Position numbers and translations under genes: made by a program. Positions 24,765 through 33,741 of a DNA stretch of 42,128 nucleotides are shown here, piece by piece. The stretch comes from Legionella sp. (lineage in GTDB: Bacteria; Pseudomonadota; Gammaproteobacteria; Legionellales; Legionellaceae). The stretch is from NCBI GenBank assembly GCA_030158115.1, contig JAOATK010000024.1:1-42128 (forward strand), read 5' to 3'. Position 1 is the stretch's first letter. Each line of letters begins with the position of its first letter. Below the pieces are notes generated by a model that ran no database searches, was not told the origin of the DNA, and was given only the letters and a program-made list of their open reading frames with translations.

Positions 24765-27290
24765 ATGCCTGACTTAGGATTTTTAGAGTTCTCAGTTATG
24801 ACAAAGGAATTGCATTTTTTAATAACAGAAGCAAAAACAATAGTCGATGGATTGCAGGAGCTGGGTCTCATTGAGGATTACATCACATTGTTTCAAGCGG
24901 TATTACGAAAAGAGTTATTGGATGAAATAAATAAACTTGAAAACTTGTTAAATTCAACGCCTAACTCATTGATAAAACAAGAATTTGAAAAACTTTGCCT
25001 TATGCGAGAGGAACAAAACAAAGGCACAAAACTTCATTTTGTCACATCCCCGGAAACCATTTGCAATACACTTTATTTTAATTTTGCTAAAACGCTTTAT
25101 CAAACCGACTCATTTAGCACACTTTGTCCTATCTTATTACCTTCTATAAAAAACATATGGATAGCGACATTAGCATTAGAAGCGCTCCATGAAAATTCAT
25201 ACGAAACACCACATAAAAAAAGGCTTACTCAGGTAGTTAACTTAGAGGTTGTTAAAAATAATGCCGTAGAACTTGAAACTATGGTCTTAAAACCTGAATC
25301 CTTTAAGCGCTTCGTCATTTGTGATGCAGATTTATTTATTCTTGATACGCTTGAGTCCTTTAATTTTGATCTGCATTGTGAGACACACAAAATCCTAATG
25401 GAAAAAGCACCCAAACTTTGTCAGGCTATTGCTACTCATAATACATCTTTCACTGAGCTTTATAGTGTGATCGTACGCTGTCATGAACAAGGGGCGACCA
25501 TATTAAATACCATGCTTCCTCTGATACAGATCATGTCTATCTCTGGTGAACGCTTGGGCCATGGTAAATTCGCCTCAGATGAAGGAACACAGGCCGCTGA
25601 GCAATTAATATCATACTATCATCATCTACCAAAGCCTTTAAAAAAAATGGTCGGTGAATGCACTACAGCTGCCACTCAAAATTCCCTCGCGACAGTCATA
25701 CATAAAATGGAACAACAGGATTGCATTGAAACATGTGCTACTCAATTGCTGGCTATTGTAGGAGATAAAACCAATGGGGTAATGCAATCCATGCCTTTTA
25801 TGAGTGATGATGAAAAAAAAGCGCTTTGTCTTCCTTATAAACAAATAAAAAAAGGAGAGTGTATTGTCAACTTAACGAGTGGACTATTGATACCAACTTT
25901 ACCTTGCGCGATCACAGCATATTTTTATCCTCAAATAATGATTGATAACCTTGATCTCTTAGTAGGAATATTAACCACCTTCCCTACAACTGAATATGTC
26001 TCTATTTTTCGACATGTTGATTTAACCGATCTAAATTTTCGAACTGAATTGCGTTTGATAACACCTGCTTTGAATGCACAACAAAAAGAAGCCTTAGCCA
26101 TTACTCTTCAAAATAGCCTTACTAATCAATGGATTACTTTAAAACCTTCAGATTGGTTCATTGCATGCATCCTGACTGAAGATCAAGAATTTATCGATCA
26201 ACTATTTAAAAATTATACTGAAGAACAGCGGCTTACTATTTTATCTGAAACAGATCATTTCGGTTGCACGCCTATGCACTATATAGCAGAAGGAAAATGG
26301 TATAAGAAGAACAACACGACCATCTTTAAAATTCTTATGCAATTGTATCCGGATGACAATAAAGTACGTTTGCAGGCACTTCGGGGGCAACGTGATAATC
26401 AAGGGCGTATAGCTTTACATTGCCTTGCAAAAAATGCTGAATTAATGGAGCTATTAATACCGCTTTATCTCACTCAAGAGAAAGGTCGTGAAATGCTTCT
26501 AGTCGATCTGCTGACAAAACTTAATGATGGAAAAAATGTATTGCATCTCGCTGCCTCTTCAAAATCCATAAAAGTAATCATGGAGTTTTTTATAGCACAA
26601 AACCTCAATGACTGCTTAAATCCTCTAGCAGAAATAGACGTCGGGCATAACACCGTTCTGCATCACGCAATAGGCAATTTAGAGATATTTTCCTTTCTCT
26701 TAAATTCCTATACCAATGTTAATCATTGTGTAGCTACTTTACTTAAAAGAAATAAGAAGGGCGAAACAGCATGTCACACACGCACAGGAATATTTTATGA
26801 GACCGTCAGTTGCATACTGAATTTTTTAATTGAGAGAAATGCCAAGAATTTATGTGTCCAATTTCTTCAAAATCCCATAACACTCTACTCAAAATCGCCA
26901 CTAGCAGCACTAGCTGGGCAACCTAAAGGCATAGCCATTCTTATGGACTTACTAGGTGAAAATACAAAAAGTATTATAAAAGATATACCTCTCGAGACAT
27001 GGACAAAAACATACAACGAGCCCTCAATCATATATCAGCTAACACTAACCGCTGCAGGCATTGGTTTTTTGCTGTCTTTACTCACTGAAAATCCAGTAAT
27101 TAAGGACTATTTAACACCTGAAAATTGTTTATTGTTAGGGATTGATCATACGAAATTAAATAATGCTCTCCTCATTGAGGAACGACTCAGGGTATCGAGT
27201 GGCATGGCGTCTGCGTTAAGTGTTTTTAATTCACCGCCTCAAGATCACACAACGCTATTGGCGCAACCAGATACCCCTACACTAGGTTAA
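24765..27290 (+). CDS. Ankyrin-like repeat protein, candidate Dot/Icm effector
   Basis: An 841-residue protein without a signal peptide. Residues 1-480 are helical and unrecognised. From about 496 degenerate ankyrin-like units appear: DHFGCTPMHYIAEG, DNQGRIALHCLAKNAELMELL, NDGKNVLHLAASSKSIKVI, VGHNTVLHHAIGNLEIFSFLL and probably NKKGETACHTR. The polar tail ends QPDTPTLG. Ankyrin proteins of this size are a major class of Legionella translocated effectors; function usually lies in the non-ankyrin part, which here has no familiar motif. The start is unsure: ATG 24765 or ATG 24798, neither with a good ribosome binding site. The lipase-like gene follows after 75 bases on the same strand. Confidence 0.7.
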   Translation: MPDLGFLEFSVMTKELHFLITEAKTIVDGLQELGLIEDYITLFQAVLRKELLDEINKLENLLNSTPNSLIKQEFEKLCLMREEQNKGTKLHFVTSPETICNTLYFNFAKTLYQTDSFSTLCPILLPSIKNIWIATLALEALHENSYETPHKKRLTQVVNLEVVKNNAVELETMVLKPESFKRFVICDADLFILDTLESFNFDLHCETHKILMEKAPKLCQAIATHNTSFTELYSVIVRCHEQGATILNTMLPLIQIMSISGERLGHGKFASDEGTQAAEQLISYYHHLPKPLKKMVGECTTAATQNSLATVIHKMEQQDCIETCATQLLAIVGDKTNGVMQSMPFMSDDEKKALCLPYKQIKKGECIVNLTSGLLIPTLPCAITAYFYPQIMIDNLDLLVGILTTFPTTEYVSIFRHVDLTDLNFRTELRLITPALNAQQKEALAITLQNSLTNQWITLKPSDWFIACILTEDQEFIDQLFKNYTEEQRLTILSETDHFGCTPMHYIAEGKWYKKNNTTIFKILMQLYPDDNKVRLQALRGQRDNQGRIALHCLAKNAELMELLIPLYLTQEKGREMLLVDLLTKLNDGKNVLHLAASSKSIKVIMEFFIAQNLNDCLNPLAEIDVGHNTVLHHAIGNLEIFSFLLNSYTNVNHCVATLLKRNKKGETACHTRTGIFYETVSCILNFLIERNAKNLCVQFLQNPITLYSKSPLAALAGQPKGIAILMDLLGENTKSIIKDIPLETWTKTYNEPSIIYQLTLTAAGIGFLLSLLTENPVIKDYLTPENCLLLGIDHTKLNNALLIEERLRVSSGMASALSVFNSPPQDHTTLLAQPDTPTLG

Positions 27291-27365
27291 ACCAACTAAG
27301 AAATCTGGCTTTCCGCCATCTTATGTGATTGTATTTTAAATTTACTGATAAATAGGCTCATTTTT

Positions 27366-28622
27366 ATGCAAGCGTCTCCGACAAATATACCAAAATTATC
27401 AACTGCAAAAAAAATAGTTTCTTGGTTATTTCGTGATAGCAACTTGTCTCTTCACGTTGAGGAGTGGGGCAAATTATTTTTTGCTACTCTTATTAAAAAC
27501 AATCCCCAATTTTCAAAAGAGTTCTTTGACGCCTTATGCCAAAAAATTACTACATCATTTGCTGATTCAAATTTAAGTGACATTAAAAAAGACATGATTA
27601 TCCATAATGCACTATGTTATCTTGCCTTTTCTGATCCACAAGCTGGCAATACACTCTTTATCAGAGGGACACAATATACCATCCAAAAAATTCAGTTAAC
27701 CTCTGGATGGCTAAGTGCTCCCTATTACGCTTATGGATTAAAAGCAACACTAGATCCCAATGCTCAATCTTATTTAATCTTTCAAGGGACCACTACTCCT
27801 GCTGATAATGGGTTTCTTGTTGGAGTGATGGCTGATTCAATACCTGGCGGTGCCATAGGAAAACAATTATACGAGCGTGGTAAAAAACAAATTCAACATT
27901 TTATTAATGCTGAGCATCAAAAAACTCAAAAAACAGTCCTGTGCATTGGCCAGAGTTTGGGAGGCGCTATGAGTTTACACGCTCATATACATCAACCAGA
28001 TAAAGTGGATTTTGTTGCAATAAATCCCCCTTCTTTAACTAGTAGGGAACGAGGTATTTATGAGCATCAAACCAATGAAGTTCGTCAACCGAATACAAGG
28101 AGAACATTACACGTTATCTCTCACCAAGCAGATAACGTGTGGAATTTAGGTAGCATTTACTTTCCAGAGGGCACGACAGTATATCGACATGGAAAAGCAG
28201 ACGAAAATAAAATTTTAGCGCATGCAAAGGCTCCTGATTGTAGCCCACAACACCCAGATCCCATATTTGAAAAATACGAATATCACGGCCCTATCAGAAA
28301 TAAGCCATGGAAAATATTAAAACCATTTCTATTCTTTCTCGTCATTTTTCTTCACACTATTTCATGGCCAATGAGAGTGCTTATTAAAATGAGACAACTC
28401 ATCGCCTTAAAATTAAATTCCAGAGACACTGAGTCATCCATTCAGACAAGCAACGAAGTACAACCCGCAGAAAACGGAAATAACCCCGTTGCAAAAAGAC
28501 AAAGACTATTTAGCCAGCCCCTTACTCATAAAAAATCTCCTGAGCAAAAGCCATCCAACACAGTCTCCTCATCGCTAAAAATATCTGAAGATGAATATCA
28601 TTATCCAGGCTTAAAGAATTAA
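27366..28622 (+). CDS. Lipase-like alpha/beta hydrolase, candidate effector
   Basis: A 418-residue protein with a class-3-lipase-like core. The nucleophile elbow CIGQSLGGAMSLHAH puts Ser197 in GxSxG. SYLIFQGTTTPADNG (about 135-149) resembles the oxyanion strand, and Asp256 in SHQADNVWNLG is a plausible acid; His307 in YEYHGPIR or another nearby His would complete the triad. A hydrophobic segment follows at about 317-336, then a basic polar tail with AKRQRLF and a Glu-containing end SEDEYHYPG. There is no N-terminal signal peptide, so export would need another route such as Dot/Icm. The single membrane segment suggests action at a membrane. Substrate unknown. Confidence 0.65.
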   Translation: MQASPTNIPKLSTAKKIVSWLFRDSNLSLHVEEWGKLFFATLIKNNPQFSKEFFDALCQKITTSFADSNLSDIKKDMIIHNALCYLAFSDPQAGNTLFIRGTQYTIQKIQLTSGWLSAPYYAYGLKATLDPNAQSYLIFQGTTTPADNGFLVGVMADSIPGGAIGKQLYERGKKQIQHFINAEHQKTQKTVLCIGQSLGGAMSLHAHIHQPDKVDFVAINPPSLTSRERGIYEHQTNEVRQPNTRRTLHVISHQADNVWNLGSIYFPEGTTVYRHGKADENKILAHAKAPDCSPQHPDPIFEKYEYHGPIRNKPWKILKPFLFFLVIFLHTISWPMRVLIKMRQLIALKLNSRDTESSIQTSNEVQPAENGNNPVAKRQRLFSQPLTHKKSPEQKPSNTVSSSLKISEDEYHYPGLKN

Positions 28623-28664
28623 GAAATTCTCTATTTGCATGAATCTAACCGATTTCGATAAAGA

Positions 28665-29159
28665 TTACTCAACCTCTTTCACTTCAAGAATACTTATTTC
28701 TTCAGCAGGCACATCAGCATGCCCTTTATTTTGACCTGTTTTAACCTTAGCAATAGCATCTACAATATCCATGCCTTCAACCACTTCACCAAACACACAG
28801 TAACCAAAACCTTGAGAATGGTCACCGCTGTAATTTAAGAAACCATTATCAGCCACGTTAATGAAGAATTGGGCAGTTGCAGAATGAGGATCCATCGTGC
28901 GAGCCATAGCAATAGTACCGCGCTTATTTTGCTTAGCACTTTTTGCTTCATTTTTAATCGCTGCTTGTGTTGGTTTTGACTCCATGTCTGAATTAAGACC
29001 GCCACCTTGAATCATAAAACCAGCTATAACTCGGTGAAAAATTGTATTATTGTAAAAACCACTACGAACATAGTTCAAAAAGTTTTCTGCAGTAACTGGG
29101 GTATTTTCTTTATCTAATTGGATATGTATATCACCCTTAGATGTGCTAATAACAACCAT
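28665..29159 (-). CDS. ppiB: Peptidyl-prolyl cis-trans isomerase, cyclophilin type
   Basis: A 164-residue cytoplasmic cyclophilin (no signal peptide) that speeds X-Pro isomerisation. The active-site strand [16 protein letters not shown] contains the catalytic Arg, and [16 protein letters not shown] and [18 protein letters not shown] complete the fold. Length matches PpiB. Its ATG overlaps the tgt stop (TAATG), so it is co-transcribed with tgt. Confidence 0.95.
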   Translation of the reverse strand: MVVISTSKGDIHIQLDKENTPVTAENFLNYVRSGFYNNTIFHRVIAGFMIQGGGLNSDMESKPTQAAIKNEAKSAKQNKRGTIAMARTMDPHSATAQFFINVADNGFLNYSGDHSQGFGYCVFGEVVEGMDIVDAIAKVKTGQNKGHADVPAEEISILEVKEVE

Positions 29160-30319
29160 TATTTCTCCTGTGAATTAATTACCAACTCGCGCATTTTATC
29201 ACAAACATCATGCATCACATGAATATTATGAATGCTAGCCAAGGCAGTAAATAGATTAGCTTTTTGTTTAAATAATTGATGTAAATAAGCGCGTGAATAA
29301 TGACGGCAAGTATAACAAGTACAATGAGCCATAATAGGTAACATATCATCAGCAAAACATGATTTTTTTATTTGAATCCGCTCATTTTCATGCTCACTGA
29401 CAAAACGCAACCAATTACCCTCTTGAACTAATTCGCCACAATACAACGCCCCATGTCGTGCATTACGCGTCGGCGCAACACAATCGAACATATCTATTCC
29501 CTCAGCGACCACATCCAAAAGATCTTGGGGTGACATACCAACACCCATAGTATATCGAGGTTTATTTTCAGGCAGATAATCACGTACCCATCCAATCACC
29601 TCGACCGTAGTTTTCATATCAAAACCAATAGTTTCTCCGCCTATTGCAATACCATCTGTATTCATTGAAGAAATAAAATCAGCACTTTCACGACGTAAAT
29701 CTTTAAAAATCCCACCTTGAATAATCCCAAAGAGTGCTTGTTGATATCCATAACGAGAAGTGGGATGTTGCTGATGATATTGCACAGATTGTTTTAGCCA
29801 GCGATGGGTACGTTTCATAATGTGACCCACTTCATCTTTAGTGCAATCGTCTGGCGTGCATTGATCAAATGCCATAATGATATCAGCACCGATAATTTTT
29901 TGTGTTTCCAGGGACATTTCCGGCGTCATGTGAATTAAACCTTGACTACCCGGCAATCTAAAATGCGCCCCTTCTTCATCAATAGTACAAATTTCTTTAT
30001 TTTTGGATAAACTAAAAACCTGAAAACCACCACTGTCTGTAAGCATAGGGCCATGCCAACCCATAAAAGGATGCATGCCTCCTGCCCGCTCAATGACATC
30101 CATGCCAGGCGCGCACAACATATGGTAAGTATTACCTCCCAAAATAATTTGGCTATGGGCTTCTTGTAACTCCAAAGGGGTCATATTATTGACGCCCGCT
30201 CTTGTACCAACAGGCATAAAGACAGGCGTAATAAACTCACCATGAGCAGTAGTAACACGTGTTACACGTGCTTTAGTGGCAGAATGTCTATAGAGCACTT
30301 CGCAAGAAAAGGTGTTCAT
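29159..30319 (-). CDS. tgt: tRNA-guanine transglycosylase
   Basis: A 386-residue enzyme that swaps G34 for preQ1 in tRNAs with GUN anticodons, the entry step of queuosine on tRNA. Features are [12 protein letters not shown] with the catalytic Asp, [16 protein letters not shown] with the nucleophilic Asp, and the zinc site [15 protein letters not shown]. The length is slightly long. queH, which finishes queuosine, lies about 7 kb away. Sixty bases separate it from dsbB, enough for its own promoter, though I cannot pick one out. Confidence 0.97.
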   Translation of the reverse strand: MNTFSCEVLYRHSATKARVTRVTTAHGEFITPVFMPVGTRAGVNNMTPLELQEAHSQIILGGNTYHMLCAPGMDVIERAGGMHPFMGWHGPMLTDSGGFQVFSLSKNKEICTIDEEGAHFRLPGSQGLIHMTPEMSLETQKIIGADIIMAFDQCTPDDCTKDEVGHIMKRTHRWLKQSVQYHQQHPTSRYGYQQALFGIIQGGIFKDLRRESADFISSMNTDGIAIGGETIGFDMKTTVEVIGWVRDYLPENKPRYTMGVGMSPQDLLDVVAEGIDMFDCVAPTRNARHGALYCGELVQEGNWLRFVSEHENERIQIKKSCFADDMLPIMAHCTCYTCRHYSRAYLHQLFKQKANLFTALASIHNIHVMHDVCDKMRELVINSQEK

Positions 30320-30381
30320 TAAAAATCATGTTATGCAAAAAAAGTGATGATAACTAACTCAAACTCAGATTACCATCATAA

Positions 30382-30882
30382 TTATTCAATTGATCTGGGT
30401 TTACGCGTATGCCAAAACAAAAAACATCCGATGAGTACTATTACTCCAAAATACAGAGCACTCCAACCCGGCATTGCAATACCCCAAAAACGCCATTTTA
30501 CTTCAGCGCAATCACCTGCTCCCCAAAATAATGTTTCTATCACCGTTTTTAAAGGAAAGTAGCGAATTAGAATATCCAACCCAGGCATACAAGCAGGCAC
30601 ATTTTCTGCTGGTAAAGATTGCAGCCAGAGTTGCCGTAAAGAAAAAAACAACCCCAAAATTGCGATGAATATTTGCAACAAACTTATCACATGAGCTCGT
30701 TTTTCAGTGCGAAAACTCATACTCATCACCGCCAATAATAAGAAAACACACACGCGCTGCATAATGCATAAGGGACAAGGATGCAAACCCACTACATACT
30801 CGAAATAAAAAGAGGCAAACAGCACGAGTAAAGTAAGCACCGCACTGAATGTTTGAAATCGACGATAGGTTAATTTTTTCAT
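30382..30882 (-). CDS. dsbB: Disulfide bond formation protein DsbB
   Basis: A 166-residue inner-membrane quinone reductase that reoxidises DsbA. It has four membrane spans, the first periplasmic loop with Cys36 and Cys39 ([10 protein letters not shown]), and the second with Cys98 and Cys125. Arg43 in the quinone-contact position is present. The ATG shares ATGA with the stop of the cytochrome gene, implying coupled translation. Confidence 0.95.
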   Translation of the reverse strand: MKKLTYRRFQTFSAVLTLLVLFASFYFEYVVGLHPCPLCIMQRVCVFLLLAVMSMSFRTEKRAHVISLLQIFIAILGLFFSLRQLWLQSLPAENVPACMPGLDILIRYFPLKTVIETLFWGAGDCAEVKWRFWGIAMPGWSALYFGVIVLIGCFLFWHTRKPRSIE

Positions 30883-31274
30883 GATCTAGGCAACATATAT
30901 TTTATCGCTGCTTTAAGATCTTGTTCGTTACATTTTATACATGTTCCTTTAGAGGGCATAGCATTTAAACCTTTTATTGAAGAAGCAACTAACGCATCTA
31001 ATGTCTTACCATTTAAACGACTTTTCCAATCTTTTTTATTTCTAAATCTAGGTGCCCCAGCTAAACCATCGCGATGACAAACCGTACAATACTGCTCATA
31101 GGTTTCTTTCCCCGATTCTTTTTTTAAAGCAACCTCTGTCGAATTTACCTCATTTTTAATAAAAACCTGACCTACTGGTTGAATTCTTAATTGAATTTCT
31201 TGGCGATCTTTTTCTTCATTGGCATAAAGCGTCAATGAAAAACAGGATAACAAAATAAAATAAGCTAACTTCAT
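30879..31274 (-). CDS. Cytochrome c5-type monohaem protein
   Basis: A 131-residue periplasmic c-type cytochrome. A signal peptide (1-18, ending LYANE) is followed by a charged linker and a single haem site CTVCH at 63-67. The distal Met106 lies in [13 protein letters not shown], and Cys112/Cys115 form the extra disulfide typical of the c5 family. A role as electron carrier near the bc1 complex or terminal oxidase is likely. Its tight overlap with dsbB is notable, because both make or need periplasmic thiol chemistry. Confidence 0.9.
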   Translation of the reverse strand: MKLAYFILLSCFSLTLYANEEKDRQEIQLRIQPVGQVFIKNEVNSTEVALKKESGKETYEQYCTVCHRDGLAGAPRFRNKKDWKSRLNGKTLDALVASSIKGLNAMPSKGTCIKCNEQDLKAAIKYMLPRS

Positions 31275-31336
31275 ATTCGTACACTCTACTAAACAATTGA
31301 AAAATCATACCGATAACTGAGATTTTTTTCCAGTAA

Positions 31337-31365
31337 TTGATGTGGTTATACAAATGGTCTATATT
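31337..31365 (+). promoter_or_regulatory. Promoter of the hdeD-like gene
   Basis: TTGATG (31337-31342) and TATATT (31360-31365) have the ideal 17-base spacing. The predicted start near 31372 leaves a 22-base leader with AAAGGA before ATG 31394. Confidence 0.65.
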
Positions 31366-31393
31366 AAAAAGAAACCATCAAAAGGAAATTGAT

Positions 31394-31954
31394 ATGACAA
31401 AAACAAAAATGGACCTTCCTGGTGTTGATGCATTACAACGTCACTGGGGTTGGTTATTAGGATTGGGATTACTGCTTTTAGTTATGGGCTGTATTGGCAT
31501 GGGAATGGTTATTAGATTGACCTTGGTGAGCATGTATTTCTTTGCCGCTCTTCTGATGATCTCTGGCGTATCTCATTTTATTGATGCCTTTAAATATAAA
31601 AAATGGGATGGAGCGCTTTGGCAAATTATCATTGCCATTTTGTATCTATTCGCTACATCCGTTATCTTCTTTGATCCCTTTTTAGCCTCTACTGTTCTTA
31701 CTGCCGCTGTGGCTTGGATTCTAATCGTTATTGGAGTCACCCGAATCGCAATGGTTATTGCCTTAAAGGGCTCACAAGGCTGGGGATGGTTATTGCTCGC
31801 AGGAATTGCAGCAATTATTCTGGGTGTATTAATTCTTATGCAATGGCCAATTAGTGGCTTGTGGGTAATCGGTATGTTTATTGCGATTGATATGATCATT
31901 AATGGTTGGACTTACATATTTATTGCTATTGCCCTGCGCTCACGCAAAAACTAG
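31394..31954 (+). CDS. HdeD-family membrane protein
   Basis: A 186-residue protein with six membrane spans arranged as repeated helix pairs (DUF308/HdeD family). HWGWLLGLGLLLLVMGCIGM, the SHFIDAFKYKKWDGALWQII turn and GWGWLLLAGIAAIILGVLIL are typical. E. coli HdeD is linked to acid resistance at high cell density; the molecular role is not known. The start at 31394 follows AAAGGA by seven bases; an upstream ATG would place the start inside the promoter's -35. Confidence 0.9.
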   Translation: MTKTKMDLPGVDALQRHWGWLLGLGLLLLVMGCIGMGMVIRLTLVSMYFFAALLMISGVSHFIDAFKYKKWDGALWQIIIAILYLFATSVIFFDPFLASTVLTAAVAWILIVIGVTRIAMVIALKGSQGWGWLLLAGIAAIILGVLILMQWPISGLWVIGMFIAIDMIINGWTYIFIAIALRSRKN

Positions 31955-31971
31955 GGTCTTGTTGCCTAGTG

Positions 31972-32004
31972 GCACTTGTATCTTATCTAAAGAGATGCAA
32001 GTGC
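31972..32004 (+). terminator. Hairpin after the hdeD-like gene
   Basis: GCACTTGTATCT (31972-31983) and AGATGCAAGTGC (31993-32004) pair with one mismatch around a nine-base loop. The following TTCATCCTTT is only loosely T-rich. It separates hdeD from hemC. Confidence 0.55.
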
Positions 32005-32059
32005 TTCATCCTTTAATCAATGATATGATAATGCATTATCAAAAATGCCTCTTCGACTT

Positions 32060-32989
32060 ATGAACTCAAAAACCATACGTATTGCCACCCGAAAAAGCCC
32101 TCTTGCTTTATGGCAAGCCAATTTTGTCCGTGATGAATTGCTCAAACTATACCCTAGTTTGCACGTTGAACTGGTGCCAATGACAACCTCAGGCGACAAA
32201 TTTCTAAAAGATAAGCTTCAAGCCATCGGCGGCAAGGGATTATTTGTTAAAGAATTAGAGGAAGCTTTACTAGATAAGAGAGCTGATCTGGCAGTGCATT
32301 CTGCTAAAGACATGCCAGCCCAATTCCCTGAAGGATTACATCTAGCAGCGATTTGCAAACGAGATAATCCCTTGGATGCTTTAGTCAGCACCGAATTTTC
32401 CAGTTTAAAAGAACTACCACCCAATGCAATCATAGGCACTGGGAGTCTTAGACGCGAATCTCAATTATTAGCTTATCGCTCTGATCTGTGCATCAAACCT
32501 TTACGAGGAAACATCCATACACGTCTTGCAAAACTTCAGGCCGGTGAATACCAAGCCATTATTCTTGCTGCAGCAGGTCTTGAGCGCATGGGGTTAAACC
32601 ATCTAATTACAGAACAATTACCTGATAAAATCATGTTACCTGCTTGTGGACAAGGGGCATTAGCCATTGAATGTCGAATTGATGACACAGAAATTCAGAA
32701 ACTTATTGCCCGATTAAATGATCCTATTTCCTCTATCTGTGTGCAAACAGAACGTCTGGTCAATGCCCAATTAGGGGGTAATTGCCATGTGCCTCTTGCT
32801 GTCTTTTCTGTCCCCACTCCATCTAATGAGCTTTTTTTACAAGCGAAAATATTAAACCATGATGGTTCTCAATTGATTCAAAATCACCAAATAGGAAGCT
32901 TTGAACAAGCCTCAACTTTAGCAGAAAAGTGCTCCCAAGCACTATTAAATCAAGGAGGGGCAAACCTTCTTGCTTCAATCCCTAAATGA
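32060..32989 (+). CDS. hemC: Porphobilinogen deaminase (hydroxymethylbilane synthase)
   Basis: A 309-residue enzyme that joins four porphobilinogens into hydroxymethylbilane. It shows RIATRKSPLALWQANFV, the catalytic Asp in DLAVHSAKDMP, GTGSLRRESQL and the cofactor Cys in LGGNCHVPLAVF. With ATG 32060 that Cys is residue 242, as in E. coli, which supports this start over ATG 32045. It begins the hemCDXY operon; hemD starts four bases before its end. Confidence 0.96.
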   Translation: MNSKTIRIATRKSPLALWQANFVRDELLKLYPSLHVELVPMTTSGDKFLKDKLQAIGGKGLFVKELEEALLDKRADLAVHSAKDMPAQFPEGLHLAAICKRDNPLDALVSTEFSSLKELPPNAIIGTGSLRRESQLLAYRSDLCIKPLRGNIHTRLAKLQAGEYQAIILAAAGLERMGLNHLITEQLPDKIMLPACGQGALAIECRIDDTEIQKLIARLNDPISSICVQTERLVNAQLGGNCHVPLAVFSVPTPSNELFLQAKILNHDGSQLIQNHQIGSFEQASTLAEKCSQALLNQGGANLLASIPK

Positions 32990-33738
32990 ATGCCCTACAC
33001 GGTTTATGTGTCTTAAATACACGCCCTAAAGAACAAGCAATAGCACTAAGTCAAGATATTGTGAATGCGGGTGGAAAAGTCATTGAACTCCCAACATTGG
33101 AAATCAAAGAACGCTTTGATTGGGTAAATAGATTACCTGATTTAGCAACCATACATCAGGCCATTTTCATTAGTGTCAATGCAGTGGAGCATTGTTTTAA
33201 GCAACTCAAATTACACCAAATCTCATGGCCTTCAACTATTGAAGTGATTGCAGTAGGACAAAGTAGTGCAGCAGTTCTTCGTCAATATGGCATACCGGTG
33301 AGCGCCACTCCTGAGATAGCGGATAGTGAGCATTTATTAACACTCCCAACCCTACAGCAAGTTCTTCAAAAAAATATTCTTTTATTCAAAGGACAAGGTG
33401 GAAGAACACTGATTGAGGAGACTCTATTACAAAGAAACGCCCATTTGGTAATCTTAGACGTGTATGAAAGAGTAATACCAAAAATAAACCCTCAATTGAT
33501 GAAATCCATCTGGCGAGATGATTTAGTGGATATTATACTGTTAACTAGCGAACAATCCATGCATAATCTTTTTAGACTATTTGAAGAAGATTCGCATTAT
33601 TGGCTTTGTAATAAAACATGCCTAGTGATTAGTAAGCGTCTGGCTCAAATTGCCTCTTCAATAGGAATGAAACATATTATTCTAAGCCGTCCTGACGGAA
33701 TAATGACTGCGTTGTGTGACTATGTTATCAAGGATTAA
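32986..33738 (+). CDS. hemD: Uroporphyrinogen-III synthase
   Basis: A 250-residue two-lobed enzyme that closes and inverts ring D of hydroxymethylbilane. This fast-evolving family is recognised from VLNTRPKEQAIALSQDIVNAGG at the N-terminus, AIFISVNAVEHCF, LFKGQGGRTLIEETL and the second-lobe DIILLTSEQSMHNLF. Position directly after hemC (ATGA overlap) is strong support. Confidence 0.93.
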   Translation: MNALHGLCVLNTRPKEQAIALSQDIVNAGGKVIELPTLEIKERFDWVNRLPDLATIHQAIFISVNAVEHCFKQLKLHQISWPSTIEVIAVGQSSAAVLRQYGIPVSATPEIADSEHLLTLPTLQQVLQKNILLFKGQGGRTLIEETLLQRNAHLVILDVYERVIPKINPQLMKSIWRDDLVDIILLTSEQSMHNLFRLFEEDSHYWLCNKTCLVISKRLAQIASSIGMKHIILSRPDGIMTALCDYVIKD

Positions 33739-33741
33739 TTT

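Noticed and set aside
31573-31899. 108-codon minus-strand ORF within hdeD
   Set aside because: Shadow of a hydrophobic gene; Ile/Pro-rich low-complexity translation and no ribosome binding site.
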